The translations under genes were made by a program, and so were the position numbers. From positions 1 to 64,000 of the forward strand of contig NZ_UUPU01000109.1 in the NCBI RefSeq assembly GCF_900591205.1: DNA of 64,000 nucleotides, read 5' to 3'. Within the stretch, counting starts at the first letter, position 1; the number at the start of each line of letters is the position of its first letter. This document shows, in pieces, positions 1-7,323 of this stretch. The DNA comes from Pseudomonas viridiflava (GTDB taxonomy: Bacteria > Pseudomonadota > Gammaproteobacteria > Pseudomonadales > Pseudomonadaceae). The notes under the pieces were generated by a model. It was not told the origin of the DNA and searched no databases. It saw only the letters and a list, made by a program, of their open reading frames with translations.

Positions 1-115
1 GGATTCAAGTCTGCGTGCGGGCACACCGAGCCGGAGGCGAGGTGCCGAGTGGTGGGGCAAGAGCGCTTTGGTTACTTTCGCGCTTTTCGAAAGTGACCCG
101 CTGTAAGAGCGGAAC
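1..115. repeat. Partial copy of a long intergenic repeat
   Basis: This stretch is almost identical to 39499-39613 in the same orientation, and it matches the inverse of about 38830-38945. It is truncated by the window edge, so the full unit (about 250 bp, see 38817-39075 and 39373-39630) probably continues to the left. It contains no credible gene. Genomes of the P. fluorescens group carry several such intergenic repeat families, but I cannot assign this copy to a named one. Confidence 0.8.
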
Positions 116-172
116 CAATCCCAGCCATTACCTAAATAACGGATAAACCCCCACCCCCTGAAAACCCAGCCC

Positions 173-1408
173 TCACCCCTTAGTCCCATTCCCAATCTGC
201 CAAACAAACGGCGGCTCAGCCCCATTAACCACCCAATCCCCCACAATCCGCGCCTTGTAAATCACCGGATTATGCGACGACACCGTCCGCGCATTACGCC
301 AATGCCGATCCAGGGATTTCCCCTGACGCACATCCGAAGCCCCCAGAGCATTGAACAGTTCACTGGTGGCCCGCTGGATCAACTCCGACACCACCACCTG
401 CGCCGTAGCCGATTCAATCTCGGCCGCCACGTTGGCCTCGCGCTCCACCGTTTCATCCCCGCCAAACCGCGCCAGGTAAGCCCGCTGCGCCGGCACTGCG
501 GCCTTGAGCGCGCTGGCCTCGGCGGCATAGACCAAGGCGGCGACTTCGCCCACCACCTGTTGAACCTGTGAATCCTGGCTCACATGCGGCGCATTGCCGT
601 GGCTGTAAATGCGTTTGCGACTGCGCACCTGGTGGGCCACATCGCGCAACGCCGCCCGACCGATACCGGCCAGGCTGGCCAGCAGCACCAACTGGTAAAA
701 CGCGGTCTGGTATTTGAACCGGGTGGCGAAGTCGATCACGTTTTCGGCCTCCACCACCGCATCGGTAAAACGTGAGGTGCCGCTGCCCGTGGTGCGCTGG
801 CCAAAACCGTCCCAGTCATCGCTGTGCACCACGCCGGGTTGGCGGGCGCGGGTGGCGGCGATCACGTCACCGCCGGTGTCGCTGCGCTGGGCATACACGT
901 CGATCCAGTCAGAGAAAATGCTGCCGGTGCTGTAGAACTTCTCACCGTTGAGTTTCCAGTGTTCACCGTCCGGGCTGACCTTGGTGACGACATCGCCGAT
1001 GGCCACCGCGCCGATTTCGGTCCAGGCGCAGCCGACGATATCGCCGTCGACAAAGCGCTTGAACCACAGGTCGCGACCGGCGCTCGGCGGGGCGTTGAGG
1101 CGGTCTTCGGCAAACGCGAAATGCCCGCGCAGGGCCTGCGGCACGTTGGAGTCGGCTTCGGCCAGTTCGATCAGCAACTCGAACAGTTGCGGCAGCGAAG
1201 CACCGCCGCCGCCATATTCCACCGGGACGCGCACGGCGCCGAAACCGGCTTCTTTGAGCCACTGGATCGGCTCGTGGGGCAGGGCGCGGGTTTGTTCGCG
1301 CTCCAGCGCGCCATTGGCGATGCGCTGGAAAATCGGGCGAAAGCGCGCCGCCAGTGCGGGGTAGTCGACGCCGGTGGACAGCGGGTTGATGACGTGGTGT
1401 TCGGTCAT
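173..1408 (-). CDS. sfnC: SfnC-like acyl-CoA dehydrogenase-family flavin monooxygenase
   Basis: This 411-residue protein has the acyl-CoA dehydrogenase/DszC fold: an N-terminal helical part with the EYGGGGAS motif, a middle beta domain (ACDH-like WTEIGAVAIG and KLNGEKFYSTGS) and a C-terminal helical bundle. Members of this group (SfnC, DszC) use reduced flavin to oxygenate organosulfur compounds, and SfnC genes belong to the sulfone utilisation regulon. The start chosen is the ATG at 1408 (MTEHHVINP), preceded by GGAG. The frame stays open to 1627 but that extension is low-complexity and runs through the promoter. It is divergent from sfnG, with a -24/-12 promoter about 40 bases upstream. The exact substrate is inferred from the neighbour. 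Confidence 0.8.
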   Translation of the reverse strand: MTEHHVINPLSTGVDYPALAARFRPIFQRIANGALEREQTRALPHEPIQWLKEAGFGAVRVPVEYGGGGASLPQLFELLIELAEADSNVPQALRGHFAFAEDRLNAPPSAGRDLWFKRFVDGDIVGCAWTEIGAVAIGDVVTKVSPDGEHWKLNGEKFYSTGSIFSDWIDVYAQRSDTGGDVIAATRARQPGVVHSDDWDGFGQRTTGSGTSRFTDAVVEAENVIDFATRFKYQTAFYQLVLLASLAGIGRAALRDVAHQVRSRKRIYSHGNAPHVSQDSQVQQVVGEVAALVYAAEASALKAAVPAQRAYLARFGGDETVEREANVAAEIESATAQVVVSELIQRATSELFNALGASDVRQGKSLDRHWRNARTVSSHNPVIYKARIVGDWVVNGAEPPFVWQIGNGTKG

Positions 1409-1448
1409 GAGGCAAGGCTCCGGGGCAGTGATCAGTACCCTGAGTGAT

Positions 1449-1464
1449 TGCACAGTCCGTGCCG
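1449..1464 (-). promoter_or_regulatory. Sigma-54 promoter for sfnC
   Basis: On the minus strand this reads CGGCACGGACTGTGCA, which fits the -24/-12 consensus TGGCACG-N4-TTGCA with GG and GC at the correct spacing and two substitutions. Transcription would start near 1438, about 30 bases before the sfnC ATG. Sigma-54 control through SfnR is known for sulfone genes of P. putida; that it applies here is inference. Confidence 0.65.
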
Positions 1465-1504
1465 GGTGTCGGGCCCAGTGTTTTCGGAGGCTTGGCCGCA
1501 GCTG

Positions 1505-1522
1505 CTGTTGCCTCAGCAACAG
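1505..1522. promoter_or_regulatory. Dyad CTGTTGC-N4-GCAACAG, candidate enhancer site
   Basis: A perfect 7-bp inverted repeat with a 4-base spacer sits between the two divergent -24/-12 promoters, about 75 bp from the inferred sfnC start site and about 135 bp from that of sfnG. That is where a bacterial enhancer-binding protein such as SfnR would bind. No sfnR gene is in this window. Confidence 0.5.
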
Positions 1523-1621
1523 TGATCCGACAAACCGGTTCAAACCCCAACAGGCACATCCAGGCCGATTCTGCCTCGGCTTTTCGGCGCGCAGCCCATG
1601 GGGTGGGCGTTTGGCCCTGGC

Positions 1622-1637
1622 TGGCACGCTTGCTGCT
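1622..1637 (+). promoter_or_regulatory. Sigma-54 promoter for sfnG
   Basis: The sequence TGGCACGCTTGCTGCT matches the -24/-12 consensus at every conserved position except one T of the -12 element. GG and GC are exactly 10 bases apart. The predicted start near 1648 leaves a leader of about 29 bases before the sfnG ATG at 1677. Confidence 0.75.
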
Positions 1638-1676
1638 CAAGCCCTGGGTACATCCCTTTGTGCGAGGAACCGTTCG

Positions 1677-2762
1677 ATGAGTCAGCAAGCTGTGAAATTT
1701 GCCTATTGGGTGCCCAACGTCAGCGGTGGGCTGGTGGTCAGCAAGATCGAGCAACGCACCCACTGGGGCATCGACTACAACCGCAAACTGGCCCAACTGG
1801 CCGAAGCCGCCGGCTTCGAATATGGCCTGACGCAGATTCGCTTTACCGCCGGCTACGGTGCCGAAAACCAGCATGAATCCGTGGCGTTCAGCCACGCACT
1901 GCTGGCTGCGACCACCACGCTCAAGGTGATTGCCGCGATCCTGCCCGGCCCGTGGCAACCGGCGCTGGCAGCCAAGCAACTGGCAACCATCGACCAGCTC
2001 ACCAATGGCCGTATCGCGGTGAACATCGTCAGTGGCTGGTTCAAAGGCGAGTTCCAGGCCATCGGCGAGCACTGGCTGGAACACGACGAGCGCTATCGCC
2101 GCTCCGAGGAGTTTATCCGGGCCCTCAAAGGCATCTGGACCCAGGACGACTTTACCTTCAAGGGCGACTTCTACCGCTTTAACAACTACACCCTCAAGCC
2201 CAAGCCGCTGGGCCAGCCGGAAGTGTTCCAGGGCGGTAGCTCGCGGGCGGCGCGGGACATGGCGGCGCGGGTGTCGGACTGGTACTTCACCAACGGCAAC
2301 ACCCCGGAAGGCATCAAGGCCCAGGTCGATGACATCCGCGCCAAGGCGGCGGCGAACAACCATTCGGTCAAAATCGGTGTCAACGCCTTTGTGATCGCCC
2401 GCGACACCGAGGAAGAAGCCCGCGCCGTGCTCGCGGAAATCATCGACAAGGCCGACCCTGAAGCCGTGAATGCGTTTGGCGACGCCGCCAAACAGGCGGG
2501 CAAGGCGTCCCCCGAAGGCGAGGGCAACTGGGCCAAGTCCAGCTTTGAGGACCTGGTGCAGTACAACGACGGCTTCAAGACCAATCTGATCGGCACCCCG
2601 CAGCAGATTGCCGAGCGCATTGTCGCGCTCAAGGCGGTGGGGGTGGACCTGGTGCTCGCAGGCTTCCTGCACTTCCAGGAAGAGGTCGAGTATTTCGGCA
2701 AGCGCGTGTTGCCGCTGGTGCGCGAGCTGGAAGCCAAGGCCGGTATCAAGCAGGTGGCATAA
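1677..2762 (+). CDS. sfnG: FMNH2-dependent dimethylsulfone monooxygenase SfnG
   Basis: This 361-residue luciferase-like monooxygenase begins MSQQAVKFAYWVPNVSGGLV, the characteristic SfnG start, and is close to the usual family length of about 363. SfnG converts dimethyl sulfone to methanesulfinate and formaldehyde with reduced FMN from a partner reductase, in the cytoplasm, during growth without sulfate. The open frame extends back to 1374, but the ATG at 1677 has GAGG eight bases upstream and lies just downstream of the sigma-54 promoter, so the longer frame is rejected. The gene is divergent from sfnC, and a hairpin at 2808-2829 follows it. Confidence 0.93.
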   Translation: MSQQAVKFAYWVPNVSGGLVVSKIEQRTHWGIDYNRKLAQLAEAAGFEYGLTQIRFTAGYGAENQHESVAFSHALLAATTTLKVIAAILPGPWQPALAAKQLATIDQLTNGRIAVNIVSGWFKGEFQAIGEHWLEHDERYRRSEEFIRALKGIWTQDDFTFKGDFYRFNNYTLKPKPLGQPEVFQGGSSRAARDMAARVSDWYFTNGNTPEGIKAQVDDIRAKAAANNHSVKIGVNAFVIARDTEEEARAVLAEIIDKADPEAVNAFGDAAKQAGKASPEGEGNWAKSSFEDLVQYNDGFKTNLIGTPQQIAERIVALKAVGVDLVLAGFLHFQEEVEYFGKRVLPLVRELEAKAGIKQVA

Positions 2763-2772
2763 GGCACATTCC

Positions 2773-2850
2773 TTGTGGCAAGCCCGCTTCTATGGCTAGC
2801 GGGCCTCTGTGGCGAGCCCGCTCGCCACAACAAGCCCGCTCGCCACACTG
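2773..2850. repeat. REP-like palindromes between convergent genes
   Basis: The region contains TGTGGCGAGC-CC-GCTCGCCACA (2808-2829, perfect 10-bp arms) flanked by two degenerate copies of the GCAAGCCCGCT core. It sits between the convergent ends of sfnG and the GNAT gene and may limit read-through. Confidence 0.8.
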
Positions 2851-2856
2851 GCTGTT

Positions 2857-3309
2857 TCACCTTGGGAGGGCTTTCTCCAGCCGCAGCGCCGAGGTGTGGT
2901 CTTCGTAGTAATCATCGACCCTGGCAAAGCGTCGGTAGCCGTTGCGTTCATACAGGGTGAGCGCAGTGGGGTTGTCGGTGCGCACCTCCAGGCGCAAGTG
3001 GGTACAGGCGTGCTCCGCCGCGTACGTTTCGATGCGCGCCAGCAACTGCCTGCCCACGCCAAGCCCTCGGGCGTGCTCGGCGATGGCCAGGGAATACAAC
3101 CGCGCCAGTGAGGTGCCATTGCGCAACAGCACCAGCCCATAGCCGAGCAACTGCCCGTCATTTTCCGCCACCAGCAACTGGCCATGGGCGCGGCGGATCA
3201 TCCAATAGAAACTGCGCCGCGACAGGCGGTCGCCGGTGAAACAGTGCTGTTCCAATACCCATAAGACCGGCACGTCAGCCGCTACTGCAACGCGAAAGAA
3301 AAGAGCCAT
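2857..3309 (-). CDS. GNAT-family N-acetyltransferase
   Basis: This 150-residue single-domain GNAT protein has acetyl-CoA binding motif A (R-G-L-G-V-G at about 81-86, preceded by the LYSLAI strand) and the motif B region NPTALTLYERNGYRRF near 120. The acceptor is unknown. It is divergent from the RimK-like ligase at 3404 with 94 bases between them. GNAT proteins often accompany RimK/RLAN-type ATP-grasp ligases, so a role in modifying a peptide product is possible but unproven. Confidence 0.85.
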   Translation of the reverse strand: MALFFRVAVAADVPVLWVLEQHCFTGDRLSRRSFYWMIRRAHGQLLVAENDGQLLGYGLVLLRNGTSLARLYSLAIAEHARGLGVGRQLLARIETYAAEHACTHLRLEVRTDNPTALTLYERNGYRRFARVDDYYEDHTSALRLEKALPR

Positions 3310-3403
3310 ATGACCGCCGTAAAAGTTGCGTAACGAAACGGGACTTCTCTAAAAGACCGTGCTTAATAGAAAAGGTCGAGTTCTCTAAAGCGGATCAAAT
3401 ATT

Positions 3404-4990
3404 ATGTCGGCGGTACAAGGTCATTGGCGTGAAGTATCCGAGCAAACCGTCGCGGCGACAATAACCAATCAGGGTTATTTTTCCGCTGCGTCCAACGTGG
3501 GAAGCCACGTTGTGATCATTGTGGAGCGCAAGGAAGATTGGGCCTCCTACTTCCCCAGCGAAGACATCGTCACCGCCCAGGAGTACCTCGAGCAAACCCG
3601 GGAAAGCCAGGCTGGCAAGCGTGTGCAGGTGATCAACTTGTGCCGCAGTTACAAGTACCTGGGGCACGGTTACTATTGCTCCCTGCTGGCCGAGGCGCGG
3701 GGGCACAAGGTGATTCCGTCAGTGCGCACCATCAGTGAACTGACAAAAAAGTCACTGTATGGCCTGGCCCTGGATGATTTGGATAAAACCCTCGATAAAG
3801 CCTTGAGTCATCATCTTTACAGCAATACCGAAGGGTTTACCCTGACCCTTTACTTCGGGCGAACCACTATAGAACCGTTGCAGGAGTTGGCCCGTCAGTT
3901 GTTTGAAACGTTTCCCTGCCCGATTCTGTTAGTTGAGTTTAAAAAGAATAACGGCTGGCACATCGAGGGGGTTAAATCCGGGGTGTTGCACAAGTTGCGC
4001 GACCATCAGGAAGACCAGTTCGCCCACGCCCTCGACAACTTCAGCCGCAAGATCTGGCGCCAGCCACGCTCGCGCCGCCTGGCGCGGTATGACCTGGCGA
4101 TCCTGCACGACCCCCAGGAGCTACTGCCGCCCTCAAACGCCCGCGCCCTGGAAAATTTCATCCGGGTGGGCAAGGGGCTGGGCATTGATGTGGAGTTGAT
4201 CGAGCGCAAGGACTACTCGCGACTGGCCGAGTACGACGCCTTGCTGATCCGTGAGACCACCAGCGTCGACAACCATACCTACCGTTTCGCCAAAAAAGCC
4301 GAAAGCGAAGGGCTGGTGGTGATGGACGACCCCGCGTCGATCCTGCGCTGCACCAACAAGGTCTACCTCACCGACCTGCTGAACAGCCATCAACTGGGCA
4401 TGCCCGCCACCGAAATTCTCTACAAGGAGCGACCGGAAGATTTCGAGCGGGTCGGCGAGCGCCTGGGCTTCCCGCTGGTGTTGAAGATCCCCGATGGCTG
4501 TTTCTCACGTGGGGTGATCAAAGTGGAAAGCCAGGAGGCCCTGCTCAAGGCCACCGCGCAATTGTTCGAACATTCGGTGCTGTTGCTGGCCCAGGAGTTT
4601 TTCTACACCGAGTACGACTGGCGCATCGGCGTACTCAACCGCAAGCCGATCTTTGCCTGCCAGTACTTTATGTCCAAGGGCCATTGGCAAATCTACAACC
4701 ATAAGGCTATCGGCCAGGACATCAACGGCGAATGCCGTACCCTGGCGGTCCATGAAGCACCCAAGGCGGTGGTGGAGCTTGCGGTGAAGACCGCCAACCT
4801 GATCGGCGACGGCCTCTATGGGGTCGACCTCAAGCAGTCCGGCGACAAGGTGGTGGTGATTGAGGTCAACGACAACCCCAACCTCGACGCGGGCATTGAA
4901 GATGCTTATTTGCAGGACGACCTGTACGGCCTGGTGCTGGAAGAGTTTGTGCGGCGCCTGGAATTGAAGCGCCAGGGCCAGGTCTGGTGA
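3404..4990 (+). CDS. RimK-family ATP-grasp amide ligase with N-terminal RLAN-type domain
   Basis: The 528 residues divide into an N-terminal alpha/beta region (about 25-225, including KYLGHGYYCSLLAEARGH) resembling the RimK-associated RLAN domain, and a C-terminal ATP-grasp domain (about 300-520) with the nucleotide-binding strand LVLKIPDGCFSRGV and the metal-binding E487-V-N-D-N-P-N motif. Ligases of this kind join an amino acid to a carboxylate using ATP. It is nearly twice as long as E. coli RimK and should not be called the S6 modification enzyme. The ATG at 3404 has only a weak ribosome-binding site; an in-frame GTG inside SNVGSHVV is an alternative start closer to where homologues begin. 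The CorA-like gene follows after 6 bases, so the two are probably co-transcribed. Confidence 0.85.
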   Translation: MSAVQGHWREVSEQTVAATITNQGYFSAASNVGSHVVIIVERKEDWASYFPSEDIVTAQEYLEQTRESQAGKRVQVINLCRSYKYLGHGYYCSLLAEARGHKVIPSVRTISELTKKSLYGLALDDLDKTLDKALSHHLYSNTEGFTLTLYFGRTTIEPLQELARQLFETFPCPILLVEFKKNNGWHIEGVKSGVLHKLRDHQEDQFAHALDNFSRKIWRQPRSRRLARYDLAILHDPQELLPPSNARALENFIRVGKGLGIDVELIERKDYSRLAEYDALLIRETTSVDNHTYRFAKKAESEGLVVMDDPASILRCTNKVYLTDLLNSHQLGMPATEILYKERPEDFERVGERLGFPLVLKIPDGCFSRGVIKVESQEALLKATAQLFEHSVLLLAQEFFYTEYDWRIGVLNRKPIFACQYFMSKGHWQIYNHKAIGQDINGECRTLAVHEAPKAVVELAVKTANLIGDGLYGVDLKQSGDKVVVIEVNDNPNLDAGIEDAYLQDDLYGLVLEEFVRRLELKRQGQVW

Positions 4991-4996
4991 GTCGCG

Positions 4997-5947
4997 ATGA
5001 TCCAGCGCTTTGAACTGACCGATGGAAAACTCTGCGCCGGGGCCGGTGATTCGGCGACGGTCACCGCCCCTGTTATGTTGTTCAGCAACCCCGACCTGGC
5101 CGAACGCGAGTGGCTGCGTGACCAGCACAAGCTGGATGAGCACGCGCTGGCCTCGGCGCTCGACCCGGATGAAGTCTCGCGTATCGAATTTCACCCCGAC
5201 AACCTGTTTCTGATCTGGAAGCGCCCGGAGAACTTTGCCGGCGGCGACAACCTGTTGTTCGAAGTGTCGTCCTGCGGCCTGTTGTTTGCGCCGGGCCGCC
5301 TGTTGGTGATCGCCCCCGATGAAACCCCGCTGACCGGCCTCGGCAAACGGCGCCCGTTGCACACCCCGCTGGACGTGTTGCTCGACCTGCTGCTTAACAA
5401 CATCCACCACTACTTGGGTCACCTCAAGGTGATCAAGCGGGTCGCACGGGAGTTGCAGCAACAGTTCAATGCGTCCATGAGCAATCACCACCTGATGCAG
5501 ATGTTCAACCTCAGCGAAAGCCTGATCTATTACATCAACGCGCTGCACAGCAATGGCGCCGTCTTGTCGCGGTTGCGCAACCACGCGGAAAAGGAACACT
5601 TCAGTGCACAAACCCTCGGCCTGATCGACGACCTGATCATTGAAAATCACCAGTGCTACAAGCAGGCCGAGATCTATTCCAACGTGTTTTCCGGGCTGAT
5701 CGACGCGCGCGGCAACCTGATGAACAACAGCATGAACAACCTGCTGCGCAAGCTGACGCTGATCAACGTGGTGTTCCTGCCGCTGAACCTGATCGCAAGC
5801 ATTGGCGGCATGTCGGAGTTCAGCATGATGACCGCGGGTACGCCGTGGTGGGTGTCGTACCCGTTATTCCTGTTGGCGATGGGGTTGGGGGCGGGGTTGA
5901 TGGTGGTGGGGCTTAAACGGATTGCGGGTGGCGCAAATGTCGTGTGA
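4997..5947 (+). CDS. CorA-family divalent cation transporter with GMS in place of GMN
   Basis: The 316 residues show the CorA layout: a large cytoplasmic N-terminal domain, a long helix (about 130-255) and two C-terminal membrane segments (about 252-270 and 286-306). The selectivity loop after the first segment reads I-G-G-M-S-E-F (G271-M272-S273) where typical Mg2+ channels have GMN, so the transported ion is uncertain. It starts 6 bases after the ATP-grasp ligase gene, suggesting co-expression. Confidence 0.88.
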   Translation: MIQRFELTDGKLCAGAGDSATVTAPVMLFSNPDLAEREWLRDQHKLDEHALASALDPDEVSRIEFHPDNLFLIWKRPENFAGGDNLLFEVSSCGLLFAPGRLLVIAPDETPLTGLGKRRPLHTPLDVLLDLLLNNIHHYLGHLKVIKRVARELQQQFNASMSNHHLMQMFNLSESLIYYINALHSNGAVLSRLRNHAEKEHFSAQTLGLIDDLIIENHQCYKQAEIYSNVFSGLIDARGNLMNNSMNNLLRKLTLINVVFLPLNLIASIGGMSEFSMMTAGTPWWVSYPLFLLAMGLGAGLMVVGLKRIAGGANVV

Positions 5948-6000
5948 ACAGCCATCTCCTGAAGATCAAAAGCAAATCTACCTGATGCAAGGAGATCCAA

Positions 6001-6089
6001 TGTGGGAGGGGGCTTGCTCCCGAAGGCGGTGACCAGTTACAGATAAGCTGACTGACACGCCGCTTTCGCGAGCATGCCCCTTCCTACAG
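6001..6089. repeat. REPIN (paired REP palindrome)
   Basis: Two inverted REP cores, TGTGGGAGGGGGCTTGCTCC at the left and a diverged copy ending TTCCTACA at the right, flank about 25 bases. The element lies between the convergent ends of the CorA-like gene and the aminopeptidase gene. Confidence 0.85.
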
Positions 6090-6098
6090 GGTGCCTGG

Positions 6099-6848
6099 TC
6101 AAGCTTGCAGCGTCAGCACTTCAAAACCATCCGCGGTCACCGCCACGGTATGTTCCCACTGCGCCGACAGGCTGTTGTCCTTGGTCACCACGGTCCAACC
6201 GTCCTTCAGGCTGCGCACTTTGGCGCTGCCCTGATTGAGCATCGGCTCGATGGTGAACACCATGCCTTCGCGCAGTTCCAGGCCGGTTCCGGCGCGACCG
6301 AAGTGCAGCACCTGTGGTTCTTCATGCATCTGCCGGCCGATGCCATGGCCGCAATATTCACGTACCACGCTGTAGCCATTGGCCTGCGCGTGGCTCTGGA
6401 TCGCGTGGCCGATATCACCCAGGCGCGCACCGGGCTTGACCTGGCGAATGCCGGCCCACATAGCTTCGAAGGTCATTTCAACCAGACGTCGGGCCTTGGG
6501 CGCGACGTTGCCGATCATGTACATCTTGCTCGAGTCGGCAATAAACCCGCCTTTTTCCAGGGTGATGTCGATGTTGATGATGTCGCCGTCCGTCAACACG
6601 TCCTTGGCGCTGGGCATGCCATGGCACACCACCTCGTTGATCGAGGTGTTGATGGAGAACGGGTAGTCGTATTGCCCGAGGCTGGCGGGGCGGGCTTTCA
6701 AGTCGTTGCGGATAAAGGCTTCGACGGCGCTGTCCAGCTCCAGAGTGGAGCGGCCAGCGGCAACAAAACCATCGAGCATGCTGAACACCTGGGCCAGCAG
6801 GCGCCCGGATTCACGCATTACAGCCAGTTGGGCGGCGGTCTTGATCAT
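6099..6848 (-). CDS. map: Type I methionine aminopeptidase
   Basis: This 249-residue enzyme removes N-terminal methionine from new proteins. All five metal ligands of the pita-bread fold are visible: Asp in NIDIT, Asp in IADSSKM, His in CGHGIGRQMHEEP, Glu in FTIEPM and Glu in QWEHTV. The start is the ATG at 6848 (MIKTAAQLAVMRESG), which overlaps by one base the stop of the ParD-like gene (TGATG), indicating translational coupling. Its pairing with an antitoxin-like protein suggests a second, regulated copy besides the housekeeping map; that is inference because the rest of the genome is not visible. Confidence 0.92.
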   Translation of the reverse strand: MIKTAAQLAVMRESGRLLAQVFSMLDGFVAAGRSTLELDSAVEAFIRNDLKARPASLGQYDYPFSINTSINEVVCHGMPSAKDVLTDGDIINIDITLEKGGFIADSSKMYMIGNVAPKARRLVEMTFEAMWAGIRQVKPGARLGDIGHAIQSHAQANGYSVVREYCGHGIGRQMHEEPQVLHFGRAGTGLELREGMVFTIEPMLNQGSAKVRSLKDGWTVVTKDNSLSAQWEHTVAVTADGFEVLTLQA

Positions 6849-7048
6849 CAACTGCGCCCCCGGATCAGGTCGGGCTTGTCCAGCAACAGTTTGTTGATCA
6901 ACTCGTTGTAGGGCAGGCTGGGATTCAACTCGGCGAGCAGGCCGATTTTGATCCAGAACTCGGCCTGGGCGTTGATGGAGCGGTCCATGGCGGCGCTGGC
7001 CAGGCGCAATTGTTCGTGCAGTTGGTCGGTGATCTTGACGATGCCCAT
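6848..7048 (-). CDS. ParD-like ribbon-helix-helix protein
   Basis: This protein of about 66 residues (MGIVKITDQLHEQLRLASAA) belongs to the ParD-like antitoxin-related family and is a probable ribbon-helix-helix DNA-binding protein. I chose the ATG at 7048 because family members begin MGIVKI; an in-frame GTG at 7057 would add three residues. No toxin gene is adjacent. Instead the stop codon overlaps the start of the aminopeptidase gene. An AT-rich inverted repeat at 7069-7098 just upstream is a candidate autoregulatory operator. Confidence 0.8.
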   Translation of the reverse strand: MGIVKITDQLHEQLRLASAAMDRSINAQAEFWIKIGLLAELNPSLPYNELINKLLLDKPDLIRGRS

Positions 7049-7068
7049 ACGATTCACTGTGGTAGGTT

Positions 7069-7098
7069 GATATACAAAGCGTATATGTTTCGTATATC
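7069..7098. promoter_or_regulatory. AT-rich inverted repeat, candidate ParD-like operator
   Basis: The arms GATATACAAAGC and GTTTCGTATATC pair at 10 of 12 positions, with a further GTATAT between them. The site lies 21-50 bases upstream of the ParD-like start, where ribbon-helix-helix repressors commonly bind their own promoters. Confidence 0.5.
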
Positions 7099-7171
7099 GC
7101 TGGTAAACCCCCAGCGGCTAAATGGCGCCTGGCCGTTGACTTGTCGCCCAACCGCCGGTTAATTTCCTGAC

Positions 7172-7240
7172 ATGACCTTTCAAACCTTCCGCAGCCAGCC
7201 AAGCATTATTATTACCGCCATTCCTCATTTGGCGGGATAG
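7172..7240 (+). CDS. Isoleucine-rich leader peptide of the ilvA attenuator
   Basis: A 22-codon open frame encodes MTFQTFRSQPSIIITAIPHL plus Ala-Gly and ends at TAG. Three consecutive isoleucine codons, then Thr, Ala and Ile, lie at 7205-7222, as expected for a peptide whose translation senses isoleucine. No Shine-Dalgarno sequence is visible; a TTGACT/TTAATT pair at 7136-7164 with 17-bp spacing would place the transcription start at the ATG itself, so the leader may be leaderless. The function is inferred from the codons and the downstream hairpins. Confidence 0.75.
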   Translation: MTFQTFRSQPSIIITAIPHLAG

Positions 7241-7285
7241 CACACGGCTGCACCCAAACCCGCCCTTGAGGCGGGTTTTGTTTTT
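7215..7285 (+). promoter_or_regulatory. Transcription attenuator upstream of ilvA
   Basis: Four mutually exclusive segments are readable: 1 = CCGCCA (7215-7220), 2 = TGGCGGG (7230-7236), 3 = CCCGCC (7259-7264), 4 = GGCGGG (7270-7275). Pairing 3:4 forms a 9-bp terminator stem followed by TGTTTTT; pairing 2:3 is the antiterminator; pairing 1:2 protects the terminator. A ribosome stalled on the isoleucine codons would cover segment 1 and allow 2:3. Confidence 0.8.
7256..7285 (+). terminator. Intrinsic terminator (attenuator 3:4 hairpin)
   Basis: The arms AAACCCGCC and GGCGGGTTT form a perfect 9-bp stem with loop CTTGA, followed by TTGTTTTT. It lies between the leader peptide stop and the ilvA start. 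Confidence 0.85.
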
Positions 7286-7323
7286 CCGTCTCCCGGGCCT
7301 TTGCCACAAGCCAGGAGATACCC

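Noticed and set aside
963..2672. 569-residue open frame on the minus strand across sfnG
   Set aside because: It is antisense to the clear SfnG frame, has low-complexity Arg/Pro-rich composition and no family motifs.
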